Source of the DNA: Andrena cerasifolii
Lineage: Eukaryota; Arthropoda; Insecta; Hymenoptera; Andrenidae
NCBI RefSeq assembly: GCF_050908995.1
Contig: NC_135118.1
Span: 4,712,001-4,776,000, forward strand
Direction: 5' to 3'
Length of the DNA: 64,000 nt
In this document: positions 1 to 12,652 of the stretch, in pieces
How positions within the stretch are numbered: the first letter of the stretch is position 1
Layout of the letters: each line of letters starts with the position of its first letter
The notes under the pieces: model-generated
Databases searched by the model: none
Seen by the model: the letters and a program-made list of their open reading frames with translations, nothing else
Told to the model about the DNA's origin: nothing
Translations under genes and position numbers: made by a program

Positions 1-3000
1 AAGCCACAACAGTGGTATGCCCTGGTATCACATAAGAAACCTCGTTGAAGCTTGAAAAGTTAGGAAACATCTGTGTCTCTAACAGTAATTCTTCGGGAAC
101 TATACGTATAACGTGAAACACTGTGTCATCTTGTATATTTATAAATAAATAAGTGACTTTTTTCATTCTGCATTACCATCACAAATAGGTATATCCCCCA
201 CCCCCCACATTGATGTCATAAACACGGCAATACAAATAATAACGAGAATAATAAGGACTATGAAAAATACAGTCTTTTTTTCCTTATAGAGTCAGAACAC
301 CGCACTGCACGCTGGAATCTCCTCTCTTATGAAACTCATATCGCCGCAGCGTGTGACCTTAAAGTCCGCGATCGATTCGATTGTGCCGCGGGAGATCGGT
401 TGCATAAATAGCCGCGGTTTGATTTACAGGTGTAACGCGCCGCGTTCCCGCGCGTTTCGATTTTTAATACGGCCGGTCGCGTTGATTTATCATCCTACTG
501 GTGGCATTTCCATAATTTATGGGAAAATACGGCGGATTTATGGATTTCGATGAGCGTGCGCGCGCGCGCGCGCCTTCGATAAAATACAAACGCGCAACTA
601 TTCCATCGGGGACGAGGATAAGCGGCGCGGCGAACCTTCGAATAGTAATCCGAGATGAAATCGCCACTTCTGGCATCGGCGTAAAAACACGCCGAGACGG
701 TGCCTCGCAAACAGAACATTAAACCTGATACTTTTCCTTCATTTAACTGGCTGATTTCTAAGGCCATTTAGGAACACGATGCCGACAACAAGTGTTCGGG
801 TAAACTTGCCGATACTTTTCCTGCGGGCAGTCGAGCGCCTGATACAGCCTGCCAGATTTGCGATAGCAGAAATACCATCGGCACATGTACCGCGGTAGAA
901 TAACTGAGAAGTCACTTTGGTTGAAGAATTGGCCCCTTTCACATCAAGTAACGTCATCCATAGTAAACACTGCAGAATTCATAGTTCGTACAGTTAGATG
1001 AATTACCTACTGCTTTGCAAGTGATTTTACTATATTATTTCCTATTGCAAAGTAATCTACATTTAATAAGCTGCAGCGCCGAGAGAAAGTAGGTAGGTGG
1101 GTAGGTGCCTATCACTGATCGAGGAGCGAGTAAGTTGGAGCACGAAGGGACACCTGGGCCTGGCACACTTGGTTCCTAATACAATACTGATCGTTTAACG
1201 ACGTCCCTTCAAAGAAGACACAGCTATCCTCTAGTCCAATAAAACAGACGGAGTCATCCAGTACCTAACCAAAAGTTGCTTTCCATCACGCGAGCCAACT
1301 GACCAGGTCTAAGAGCCGCGACACGTCGAACAAAATGGCACGCCGCGGACGCAGGTGCGCGTGCCGCGAAAGGAGAAATATGATGTTGAATTTTTCCCGG
1401 ATCCACGGCCGGGGCAGCGCGGTATGCGCGTTTATTGTTAGCAAAAGGGCCGCGACCGTGGTAAAAACAGTGGCCTGGGATTCCATTTCTAAGGCCCAAT
1501 TACTCGTGTCATTACACTTGCGGATTCCTGGAGCGCGAGTGCGCCGGCTCGCAGCGACTCGCGGCTCGCAGCGGCGGCTGGGCAAGACTTACCCGGCCGA
1601 GTTCTTTTTCTTTTCAGCGGCCGCGAGGCCTCTGCTTATGTAGAAGCGGTTTCAAATCTGGTTAGGCTCGGCCTGCAATTTTGTAATCCATAAACGTCTC
1701 TCATATGGCGCGTGCTCCAGTTCCATGTATGGCGAAAAACCGCGGCTGCCCTTGTTGCTGATCGCCTTCGCGAGCGTTGCGTTGCGACAGCCTCGCGTTT
1801 CTCCGGGTTTCTATCATATTCCGCGCGCGATTACCTTATACAATCGCCATCCAGGTGATCGCACGCCGAGGGAACGGACGAAATGGGGGTAGGGGGCGAC
1901 CGGGGCATCCATTTCGGGCCCAGACGGTTGGGACGCTGCCGGTGCCGCGCGGTGGTCCTCGAATTACGGTGAATATTTCGATTGGATCTCGTCACTCGGG
2001 GCGACTCGATTGTTCTGGTGGTCGGTAAATGGGCCCTGCGCGTTCTAATTGTCATCTTTGTCTTCGATTCCGTGGCCGCCGCGACCGCGGTGGATCGCTG
2101 CGCGCGCCTCACCACGGGCCGAGCACCGCGCAAAATTCGGGCCAGCGGCATTCCAGGGAAGCGGGGCCCCGCGGAATCCCTGGCCGAGTCCCTGCTATTA
2201 TTTTTAATGCCTGGACGTATCCCGCGTCGCGGCGGGGACGAAATAAAACGGAGGGAATGTCGGGTGTCGAAGCTGGCGCGGATTTACGGGGCGCTTTGTA
2301 ACACCGCCTTCCTCAATTCAGCAATATAGCCGCCCCTCGGGCCCCTGCCCGCTCGCCCAGCCACTCCACTGTCCACTGGGGACCACATGACTCTCCCACG
2401 GGGGAGACACAGAGACCTGCCATGAGGCCCGCGTGTAGCCGCGCTACCATCCTCCTCATTAACCCTCTGTGCCCACGGATTAAATGCTTCCGAGGCCTCG
2501 CGTTCGTGTTTCTTGCGAGAAATTGCCCCATCGGGGGGTGGGAGATTTGACGAGATGTTTATGGGGTTACGGAGGGAATTCGGTAGGGGCACGAACACCA
2601 ACGAGCCGCATCCAATGCTGCGCGACCTTTCGGTACCATCCAACCGACTTTAACCAGCTCCTGCAGTTGCTTCTTGCACGGATCTATACTACCAACGGCC
2701 AGTCGATGCTTCATCATCTCCTGTGGCAGATGAGCAGCTAATGGTGTGGACTAATTATGCGCAAACAGAATTCCAATACCATATTCCAATGAATTGTCTC
2801 GGCGATCTTCGAAAAGTTGTCCGTTTTATGAGAGAACGTTTCAAAAGAAACTTGCAACATAGTGATAGCTCCTTAGGCACACCTTAGAAGTAGCGTCAAC
2901 GGGGACTACGATGGAGCCGTTGGCTCGCTAATCGACGGAGAAAAGTTTACGCTTAATTGGATGCAAATGTTCGCCGGGCAAATTGCGTCGTCCAGCGGGG

Positions 3001-5330
3001 AGCTGGGACGTAATCCAATGGATGTGGCAGTCGCGGCGCTAGAATTTCACATTGTGCTGGGTATGTTATCACCCACTATGGCCGAGTGCCAAGCGTCCAC
3101 GTGGACTGACCTACGGGAACGCAAGTCACGCTATTTCAGACTTGCAGCGTATACAAGCATATTTGGAATCGACGTGGCTGTGAGCGGGAAACTGCATCGG
3201 GAAGGCGCCACCTGTTATTAAAATCGAAGAAACTTAAACCCAGCATAGAAATCGGACAGATTGAGGACAATCGAGGTTTTAATGGGAACACCCGAATAGC
3301 CTACTTGCGATTTCCGCTCGCGAAACAATATCTCCCCCCTGTCACCAATATGCCCCATAGCTACCAGCGGCCGTCGCTATTATAAACATATACAAATTCG
3401 TCAGTGGCCGTCAGAAACAATGGACCGTTTAACAGCAGGGGTATTATATCATCGTGCGCCGATTCTACGGCGGACTGGGGCCAGAAGGGAAAGGAGGACG
3501 CGCCCGCAGAAAGCGAAAAGGGAACACTAACCGCGGCTGGATTTACGGTGATCGCGTGCAGCCGGTTGCTTCTTTTCGCCGCGGCCATGCATCATCTTTA
3601 CCAGGTGAGAGGATTAACCTTCCACCAAGCATTTAACAGGCTCTACTACGACATCCGAGCCCCACTAAAACGACACCTAAATCGACACCTAAACCGACAC
3701 CCCCGGGACTTCGATTCTCTCTAACAATCGCTCCCCGGTATCCCACGGTACACCCGCAAATGCGCCTTCGAAAAGCCGCTGTCTTTAAGCCAATGAACGC
3801 CAACGTCCAACGATTTCCCAAGCTCCAGATCGTTCCATCCTCCTTTTTATAGACCACCGACGAATCCTCCAACAAGTCCACCGCGATCATCCCCCGATTG
3901 CCAGAGCTGCCCACCACCCGACACCGCGGGAACGCGGCCCAGCCAATATGTCATCCCTCCGTTGAACGTACGGGCCGAATAACCCCTCTGGTGTATCGGC
4001 CCGCGCCGAAACCCAGCAGAAGAAGAAAGGCTTTTGGGTGGAGCACGGGGGGACGGGAGGCAAACTGGGCTGTCGCCGGATCGGGGATACAAATGGGCAA
4101 AACAGCGCTCTGTGCGGATGCCGCGGGCCCGGTTGCAGGTGGCGTGGCCGCCGATAAATATGTCAGCCGGCAACACCATGCCGCGGCATACCACGCCGCT
4201 CTCGCACCCTCGATCTCCATCCGGTTCCCCGGGCCCTCCCTCCCTCCTCCCGCCGCCCCGCCGAATATCTCTGTTCCCCGGACCCCTTGTTTCTCGCCTC
4301 TGTTTCACCCTCGCCGCGCCCATTTGAATATTATGGAAATGTCGTCGCGAGATCGGCCAAGACCCGAGTACCCCGCTACCACGCATCTGTCATACACCCT
4401 AATGAGCAGCCAGGGGCTGCCGCGTGTCCCAGCCAGCGCGATCTTGCTCCCGTGGAACGAGTGACCTTGGAGAATCTTGCTGGGAGCATTGCCGGATAGA
4501 GGTGCTTATAATTTGGCAATCGGAGTGTGGAACGGTTGAAAGTGAGGTTGTTCCTTGAGGAAAGAGGGTTGAGGTGTGCTTGAAGCCGGGTTGTTAGCGA
4601 TACTTAGGGTGACAGGCGGGATCTGAGGACCCTCGTTTACATCCACGTCGAATTGTCATGCGTTCAACGTACTTTTTAACCAACGTTTTCCGCCACTAGG
4701 AAAGTAGAACGGGCCTCGGATGGAATATTAACGACCGCCGGGCCGCCGTGCACGGCTGGTACGGTTTAATCGCGCTGAAACGCTTTAAAACGCACGCATG
4801 TTGAATCGAACGGAGCCGTTTCGTTTCTCAGGATGAGGAGAGCCTAAGTGATTCAGACCTTCCTGACGATTCAAGTATTAATGTGGGATATCACGTGTAC
4901 AAGAGGTGTCTGTTAGTTGATGTATCTGACGGTGATGCTCAAGTGGGTAGGGCAAAACTATGGCAAGATTTTTTCTATTGATACACAAAGTCGTTGAACC
5001 CTCCATCTCAAAGAACGGGTACCTATAGGGGGCTTGCATTGCGCCTTGCAGAGGTAGAGTGACTAATCTAAGATCTAATCTGGTGTGTAGGTATAGATAT
5101 ATCCTCGAGGGTGCAAATCAACCAATTTGTTCCTCGTTATTCATTACAGGGCTGTAATTATCCCTTTGTGTACGGACTAGAATCTACGCACACTGTGTTG
5201 CCGAGCTTGTAGTTGCAGCAGTGCCTGGGATACTTTCTCACGTAAAGAAGTAAGGTTCTAAATAATCGAGATACACTTGTCAAAATAAATGTAATAGGTA
5301 CAGGTGACTGCAATTTTTATGGTAGCTATC
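1..5330. other. Gene-free GC-rich unique DNA
   Basis: I see no convincing gene here. Most of the stretch is CpG-rich with open frames in several registers at once, as expected from low stop-codon density in GC-rich DNA. A pure CG run lies at about 555-573, a short G/T/A-rich patch (GTAG-like) near 1090-1110, and three imperfect 12-bp units containing CGACACCTAA at about 3668-3705. The last 600 bases grade into AT-rich DNA just before the next transposon. Confidence 0.6.
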
Positions 5331-5339
5331 GTAACGTAT

Positions 5340-6241
5340 GTAGGGGAGACCGGGGCTAATTGATACAGGGGCAAGTTGATACAGACGAATTATCTCGACA
5401 CTGTATATATGTAGCTCCATTTGAGAGAGATATATGATGATTGTTGTTCAATTCTTTCCTACAATCCAGCATACGCGTGTGACGTTAACAATCGTTTCTT
5501 TAACTGCTTTCGTTTATATAGAGAAAAACTAAATAGTTCTGATACATACAAATTGATCGTTCAAATAACATTTTTTTTATTCATTTTGTATGTACTTTCT
5601 CAAGTTCTCGCTTACTATATATTAAAGAGGAAGGACCAAAGTATGTTTTGACATATTTGTTATTAAGTAAAAAAAATTAGTTTGAATAAAAAATGAAAAA
5701 AATTAAAAACAGAATAACGTATCAACTAGCTCCGCAGTGGGGTAAATTTTGTATGTATTTTCTCTACCTTTCATTTACGATATATTAAAGAGGAAAGACT
5801 AAAGTATGTATAAAATAGTACAGACACTACCTTATGAACCCAGTTTAAATTTGCCGCGTAACATGGCAGTAATGTAGACCACATAAAAGAGGAAGAGGGG
5901 GTGTAAAAATTGATATAGAGAAGTGGATTGATTGTAATTGTAGATCCTTGAATTAAGTGTTAATATACAAGGGAAAGATAAGGAAGAATAGGCATTAAAT
6001 GTCGTTTCTCTATTCATAGGTAAGAAAACTGTACATAATGTAACTTCATAAGAAACTTTGATTATTGTTTAATAAATATATAACTCTATTTATAGTGAAA
6101 CTCAGGTTTGTTTATTCGCCCGTGAAGAAAAGTAACGCATTATATATATTTTATCATATTTGTTATCAAGTAATTAATTAAAACAAAAATGAAAAAAATT
6201 GAAAACTGAAAAACGTATCAACTAGCCCCGGTCTCCCCTAC
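5340..6241. mobile_element. Non-coding TIR element, GGGGAGACCGGGGC family
   Basis: The ends are near-perfect inverted repeats: left GTAGGGGAGACCGGGGCTAA then TTGATAC, and the right end read on the other strand is the same with one change (CTAG). The hexamer ACGTAT flanks both sides (5334-5339 and 6242-6247) and may be the target duplication. The GTATCAACT/AGTTGATAC motif recurs at about 5345-5390, 5723 and 6214. The interior is AT-rich. It holds a 76-codon frame (5421-5651) with a hydrophobic stretch, which I do not recognise and do not believe is a gene. No transposase is visible, so this is a non-autonomous element. Confidence 0.8.
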
Positions 6242-6836
6242 ACGTATCCATCCGTATGCTGATAATTATTCCCTGTAACGAGAGCATGATCTCAAAATAT
6301 CCCCTCAACGCATGTACAATGTAAGTGAGAAGTCCTTCGTTCAAATACTAGATAATATAATATAATAAGTAAATTCTTTGAATTTTTTTATTTCATATGA
6401 TCGACTTTCGAGCAACAGTGATCACCGCAGAAGCCTTTTTTAAAAGAACCTTCGAGTGATGGACAATAACTTAGTTATTGATGAATATTTTTAAATGAAA
6501 AAATTACGATGCACGGTACTAGATGCCATCCTTGAAAGGAAACAAGAATTTTTGAGAAATGTGTTATAGCTTTTGAGTAAAAAATTTCCAAAGACCACCC
6601 TTTTTTCGGCCTCCTGACTGAGCATGAACCCTTAAATCAGCACGTGTGGTTATTTGTTTTCCTTGAATTTCCATAGAATATGACTACTTATATAATTTTT
6701 CTGTATCAATATGAATTGAATTTGCGCAATCGTCACATAAGCGGGCAGAACGTATGGTGAGCGTTTTGTTAAATACCAGGCTGTTGTCCTACGTTTCTCG
6801 TTCACTCAAATCGATTCAAACGTGTAGCGTCAGATA

Positions 6837-7718
6837 GGGTAGAGGGCCCAAATTTCGTCCCCCATTTGTATTTGACCCTGTAGAGGGTGTATAAAATGTT
6901 AGAATGAGCTGGCACTTGGTATGAATTTTCTTTGAACGTTTCTCTATGTATCCACGAGACGCAAATGGTCATTATGTCATGTCAATACGAGATAATAAAC
7001 AAAATGTGAAAACGTGCAAAATGCCAGATCTGAAAAAATGTCCCTAATTTTGTCCCCCAAGAAAAAGTTTGTAAAACAGGAATTAAATTTGAAAAATTAA
7101 TTTTCTTATTGATTCAAGTGATCTTACAGTTTATGTGTGCAAGCAATCGCGGCAAATAAACGTCTTCTTTTCGCATGGACTTCTTATTCCACTGTTTTCG
7201 TGTTGGCATCTACAATATAATAAACATTTCTACTAAAATTGCTTGAAAACCGATAAAAGATAATTCACTCCTGTAACTATTCACTTTTCAACCCCTTTTA
7301 ATTTCAAACAACCAATTTTTAGAAAATCGATCTCAATTCCCTTTAGAGCTCCGTGGACCAAATTAGGACACTTCCAGGGGACGAAATTTGGAATTCGCGC
7401 AGTTTCAATAAGGTGATTGCATTGCCTACCATTGGCTATCAAAGTTATCGCGTACAAGAAACTACAAGATACCCCGAAAAGGTGCTACAACTTCTAATTC
7501 GAAATAACATTCACTTCCACGAGTAACGTGCTATCATACTGAGGTTTGTAAAAACTCACCGTGCTCGAAAATCTTCGTCTCCTTCGCAAACGCACAAACA
7601 CCTGACCTGTTACTTGCAAGTCTGTCAGAATACTGACATATACAAAATGCAACGATAGGACTCGAGAGATGCAGGGGGATGAAATTAGGCGGGGGGAGGA
7701 AATTTGGGCCCTTCACCC
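6837..7718. mobile_element. Non-coding TIR element, GGGTAGAGGGCCC family
   Basis: The left end reads TA-GGGTAGAGGGCCCAAATTT. The right end, on the opposite strand, reads TA-GGGTGAAGGGCCCAAATTT. Just inside each end is a run resembling AAATTTCGTCCCCC, which recurs near 7040 (TTTTGTCCCCC) and 7380 (GGGGACGAAATTTGG). The interior is AT-rich and has no long reading frame. Neither flank shows a clear duplication beyond TA. I place it with the other TA-RGG elements of the window. Confidence 0.75.
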
Positions 7719-10700
7719 TATAAAAATATTTCACAGACCAATGATGACCATTCTACATCATTCCTACTGACAATAGTGTTCCCAAGATTGTAAATCTAAA
7801 GAATTATTTCCTACGAGCTATCCAAGGAAAAATTTCGCTGCGTAGCCTTCGTTACCGATGATCCTCGTGACAATTAACATAGAGCAAGACCAAGCAACTA
7901 ACGTCGAAACCGTACCTACGCTTACCATGTACCTGCCCTCTTCACTTGCCAGCAAGACTCGCACGAGCGCTACCAATTTCGCCGTCCCCCAACCCCCTTT
8001 GCTCACATCATCACAATATCCGAGCAACGTCACCGTACATGGATACGATACGTTTCACGAAGTATCAGATTCCGGTCATAAACGCGTTCTTGCTGGTGCC
8101 GCTCTTCCCAGCCGCATTATCGAATCCTGTGGCACCGAGGATCCCCCGCCGGGAGGGGCGGTGGGGGAGGGAGGGCGTTCAAAGCGTCGCAGTGTCGAAT
8201 TCACGGGCATCGGGGGTGAACACGATCGTCCCTGCCTCTCTGTTGGCACGGCCTTTGCTTCCCCAGGTTGCCGGCCGTTGTTTTTACTCTGTTATGCAGC
8301 GACTGAAGCACCGTTGCGCTGGAGTGCGGTCGGTTTATACACCGCGCGCGCGTTCCACGGCAATCGAGGCCAGGAGCCGTTGCGATTCGACGTCGAGATG
8401 ATTGTAGTTGCAAATGGGCAGTTTGCATCAAGAAGCGGACGCCCCATGCCCGGACAGGGCATGCACGGCCAATGCAAACAAAGTTGACCCGGCCGTCCGT
8501 CCGTTCCCGGCTGGCTGCAACCCCCAGCCCCCATTCGACCCCCGGTCCTCCGCTCTCTAGGACCAAGGTACACACGGCCAAGGTATACAAATAGCCATCT
8601 TTGACGCAGTTCAACCCTTGGCCCCGGTAGCTGTGCGTAATTGTCAGCCGCGTTCGATCACGAAAAATTCAATCATACGCCTGGAGTCCGGCCGTGGCCG
8701 GTGCCCGTGCAACTTGCTCGAGGGCCGGCGAAAGACGCAGCCCCGGGGTGGGCTTGTCCTATGGGCGTGAACTTGGGTAGAACTTAACTCAAAGTCGCCC
8801 GTGTGCGCTCCATAATCGATTAACGAGCCAACAATCGAGCCAGCGTCTAATCCTCCGCAGCCTCCCTCCGGGTTACTGCCGCGCGGCGAAAAGCGTTCGG
8901 GTTGCCGGGCAAGTCAAAGATAGGTATGGGGCCCGAAGGAGTCCAAAGTTTAGCGGGTCGGCGGTGTTTACACGGGAGTATTTCGCAGCCGGTTGGCCAG
9001 CCTGGCCAGTCGTCGCCGGATTGGAGTGCGGTGTATAAATAAAGCGGGAGTTCCGAGCTACCTTTTCTAACCGGTCCCTTTGCTGCACCGAGCGTTCTGC
9101 ACACTCTATTCTACAGGGCCAGGATACAGAGCTCTTTGGTCAGTTAAACATGCGCATATTGCATGAAACTGGTACCAGAGTCGGGGAGATCGACCTCTGT
9201 ATTAACACCTCCGACGCTGCCCCTCCTCCGCCCCCGCCCTCCCCCTCCCTGTTCCCTCCCCCGTTTCCTCGCGTACCCGCAGCCCGTGTTCCCTCGCGTC
9301 GAATAGTTAAACCATTATTTTCGGCCGGACAGCCGGGGGGGCGAAGGAAGAACCCGGCTGCCTTGTGTTTTCTGTGGCTCGTGACCGGTTTCGCGGCCCC
9401 GCGAGATAGGCTTTCCGTCGATTGGGAAATGTCCCCCTGTAGATGGAGACACTGTAGGACAGCAAGAAAACGGCTACGACCGGGAAGATGACTGACCTTT
9501 CTGGATTGGCCCGTTTCTTTTTTGCCACGGCTGACCTGTGGTGAGCTTGGGGGCTGAATTTGGGAAGCTTTTGGTGAGAGACGCACATCGCGGCGTCGAA
9601 GTGCGGATGAAGAGGAGGTAAATGAAATCCAGTTCTGGAATGGTGGAACACTTATCTTTCTTCCAGCCACGTCGAATTCCATTAGGTACAAAACCTCCAC
9701 TCGCCATGACAGACAGTCAGCCAGGGAAGATCCAAATACCGCCTGGGAGCGCGCTGGTGTTAATAGAAGCAAATGCCCGCGCGGGCGTATGTACATCAGT
9801 ACCCGTAACCGGTATCGTTGTAAACAATTATAAACACCGGGCGAGCTCATTATTGCGTTTAAAATCCGCGAAACCGTTTGTGTAGTCATTTACATAGGCC
9901 GGCCGATCGGTGGCCGCGATTATGCGTAAAATCGTCGGACGATGGGCCGCGCAAATTTGTACCCATAATTCTTTCCTCGTCGAATCTGCGAACAGCGACG
10001 GCCTCGGCGCATTTAAGCGCCCCCCGGCCGCCGCACACGCGCACACGCGCGCGCGCGCGCGGCCACACCGACACGCCGTCAGCTCATACCAATTGCAACG
10101 ACATGCCGCATCATTACGCCCCGCTAATTAATTGTGATTTATCGACTTCAAAATCCCCGATCAGGCCTGCCCCCGAGGAAATACAATGGCCGTGGCTCGC
10201 CGGCGACGCAGCCAGAACACCATGACGCATCATAGGATCCACTTGGTCTCGTTTCTTTTTCGTCCGTGCGTTTTCGTTCCGGATCGACGGTGGATCCTGC
10301 TGACTTCTGGTCTTTTTTCATTCTTTTTTTTCTTTCCTTCGACTCCCGAGGTCTGGGCGAGCTGCGCCAGGACGAGGACGGTCGACTCGTGAGAATTCGG
10401 AGGGACGGAGCTTTTAGGGTGATTGGTACAGTTGCTGGAAGGGATATAACGAACTTATGGGGGGTATCAGAGTGATCTACGAAGCGGTAGCTTCGGGGAC
10501 AAAAGTCGCTCGATGTGTTTTCTCGCTGCTCGGCGCAGGGCCTTACGGACCCAAAAACTGCTTATGTCCGAAAGGTATGTATGCTGAACGTGTTCCCAAC
10601 ATCCGCTTCTTTATCGAATGCCATTAATTCCGTAGCGAGCGGTTGGCGCGAATGGTGCTCCTGCATTATCTCTGTGAGCTACTATTAAGTAATTACTAAT

Positions 10701-10790
10701 TGTGAGCCATCTGGCCATCGACTAGAATGTTTCTTTGTTTTCTATCCATTTTACAGGTTGGTTTTGTAAGTGTAACACGTTCGTCCTCTC
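7719..10790. other. Gene-free GC-rich unique DNA
   Basis: No gene is recognised. Long frames at 7858-8487 (+) and 9140-9889 (-) have biased, Arg/Pro/Ser-rich translations with no domain I know, and they overlap other open frames, so I treat them as chance. An alternating purine/pyrimidine run of CA and CG dinucleotides lies at 10034-10061 and could adopt Z-DNA. The block has the look of conserved regulatory DNA but nothing proves it. Confidence 0.5.
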
Positions 10791-10796
10791 TATTAA

Positions 10797-11076
10797 CCCT
10801 TAACTGGTATACTGTTTTTGGCAAACGTGACTGGTATACTGGGGTCGTGGCAGACCCCAAATAAAAAAGGACACAGAAATTTGTAAAGTCGACACTAGAG
10901 CAACCACTATGAATATTTTCATCTTAGGTAATGTATAAAATAATAGAAGCGTAGAAAGTTAAACTATTATTTTAAAATTAATTAGAAATTCAGTTTACCA
11001 ACTTAGACAACCGAAAATTGTACATCGAACTTTGGGTGCTTGGGGTCACGAGCGACCCCAGGATACCAGTTAAGGG
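10797..11076. mobile_element. piggyBac-like MITE with TTAA target duplication
   Basis: A 280-bp element is flanked by TTAA on both sides (10793-10796 and 11077-11080). It starts CCCTTAACTGGTATACTG and ends with the inverse, CCAGTTAAGGG after a GGATA. TTAA duplication plus CCC/GGG ends is the piggyBac signature. Just inside, an imperfect GGGGTC...GACCCC palindrome occurs near both ends (about 10841-10858 and 11043-11059), probably a protein-binding subterminal repeat. It has no coding capacity, so it would need a transposase from elsewhere. Confidence 0.85.
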
Positions 11077-11080
11077 TTAA

Positions 11081-11965
11081 TTACAGTAGACGTAGGTAAG
11101 TAAGTTCGCAGCGGGTAAAAGTTCGTATCATGCGAATTTCATTGTTTGAGTTTTGGCAGTGGCCAATGGTGATTGGCAGTGAATTGTCAATCAAGGTAGA
11201 GTCACCGGTGTCGAATTGCGTAGCTCTGCTTCGTTTTGTTATCGTACAATGCGGTGAGTACTGAATTCGTTAGTTCTGATGTAATATTCTCATTTTTAGG
11301 AATCGATATCGTTCCTATAAATTGGTCGGTGAATATTTTAATTAATGCGTCTTCTGAAGCAACGAAAATTCTTCTATTCAAAAGTACTAATAGAAGATTT
11401 CGGTTCTCCTCACAGATAACAGGATTGAGTAAACAATAGAGAAGTAGCTGTGGGGGCAAGAGTCCGAATGCAAACTCCTCGTTTAAAAATCAGCTTGAAG
11501 TAAATGAAGCAATGAAAAGCAAATCTGAATGAGAACGCGCGACGGAATAATTAAAAAAGCAAAAAAATCCAAAAAATGGTATCTACTTCTGAGAAATTTG
11601 GAATCGAACAAAACAAATCGGTTCCAAAAAGGGAATAGCCTAACCATCAACGCCTATGAAAAGAATAATTTGCCCTACGTGTGAAGAAGAATACACTAAT
11701 CCTCCAGAAGACTGATGCCTGCGCAAGCTACGAAGGTGGGGGTAATGTTATGAGCTGTTACTGTTAACTTGATTAAAAAAAATAAATAATTGTAAACAAT
11801 TAGTCGTTTTGCTATATTATCACAACTACTGTGTAGGAGAGTAAAACACTTTCGTGAAAATTTCTCGTTGCGTCCTTTTGACACTTTTTGGAAATATTTG
11901 TTTTATATAAGTTGTGACGGGTAAACTTACACGAAGCCACTGCGTATCCACTAATAAGGGATAGT
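11081..11965. other. AT-rich DNA without recognisable gene
   Basis: No coding match was found. The region leads into the truncated Tc1 copy at about 11,970 and may include badly decayed 5' sequence of that element, but I cannot align it to transposase. Confidence 0.4.
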
Positions 11966-11969
11966 AGTT

Positions 11970-12650
11970 ATTTCTTACACAGTGTAGAATTCATTGACGG
12001 TATAATGGACAAAATGAAATATTTAATCTTCTAAAAAAAAATTTAAAACAATCGGCACAAAAGTTAAATATGCCGCGTGTATACCACTTTCAGTAGGACA
12101 ATGATCCGAAGCACGCATCGTATTTGGTGCAAGAGTGGTTATTAAATAATGCTCTAAAATTATTAAAAACCCCTTCCCAGTCACCCGATCTTAACCCGAC
12201 CGAACATGTCTGGGGAGAACTGAAAGCGAAATTATCAAACCACAATTGTACAAATAAAGAAGAGTTAAAACTAAAATTACGCGAAGAATGGGACAATATT
12301 TCGCCTTCCTATATTCAAAAACTCATCGAATCCCTGCCACGGCGGTTACAGGCTGTTATTGAAGCGAAAGGTTATGCAACAAAATATTAATATCTATTTA
12401 TTCATGCATTCTAATCCCTAAATATCATTATATACGCTCAATTTTGTGTCAGTGAAATACTGTATTTTTACGTTTTCAATTAAATAAACACAAATACTTA
12501 ATATTTTTTTTAAATATATCAATCATTCGCTAAACAATACAAATAAATATATATTGCGTTTTTAACACTCAAATATGTTCATTTCTATTCACTCTCCCGC
12601 CAATTTTCACTACCAACATAAGTGTACGCTGAATTTTGTGAGTAACTCTG
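11970..12650 (+). mobile_element. 5'-truncated Tc1 element with intact 3' end
   Basis: After the transposase stop, the 3' end reads ...GAATTTTGTGAGTAACTCTG followed by TA (12651-12652), so the terminus on the other strand starts CAGAGTTACTCACAAAATTC. A second copy of the same motif (ATACGCTCAATTTTGTGTCAG...) lies about 180 bp inside, at 12429-12465. Paired transposase sites of this kind (IR/DR layout) are known for Tc1/mariner elements. I could not find the matching left end, so the element is truncated. Confidence 0.8.
11976..12392 (+). pseudogene. Tc1-like transposase, C-terminal part, broken
   Basis: The reading matches the catalytic half of a Tc1-family transposase. It begins around VEFIDGIMDKMKY, shifts frame near 12,030, reads NLLKKNLKQSAQKLNM, then reaches the DDE core. 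The second catalytic Asp lies in FQ-stop-DNDPKH, where a TAG at about 12,093 replaces the usual Gln. The catalytic Glu is in SPDLNPTEHVWGEL. There are 34 residues between Asp and Glu, giving the DD34E spacing typical of Tc1. The final intact run is 12124-12390, ending VIEAKGYATKY before TAA. The N-terminal DNA-binding domains and the first Asp are absent. The copy is dead: it has lost its 5' half, has a nonsense codon and has a frameshift. Confidence 0.9.
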
Positions 12651-12652
12651 TA

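Noticed and set aside
3898..4464. 188-codon open frame, Pro/Ala/Arg-rich
   Set aside because: The opposite strand is open too (3847-4386) and neither translation resembles a protein family.
5421..5651. 76-codon frame with a hydrophobic segment inside a TIR element
   Set aside because: AT-rich element DNA easily gives hydrophobic chance frames, and there is no match to any transposase or membrane protein I know.
7858..8487. 209-codon open frame on the plus strand
   Set aside because: Another frame of the same strand and two on the other strand are open over the same bases, as expected from GC-rich DNA. No recognisable protein.
9140..9889. 249-codon open frame on the minus strand
   Set aside because: It lies in GC-rich DNA, overlaps other frames, has a low-complexity Gly/Arg/Pro translation and no known domain. 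No splice signals or neighbours support it.
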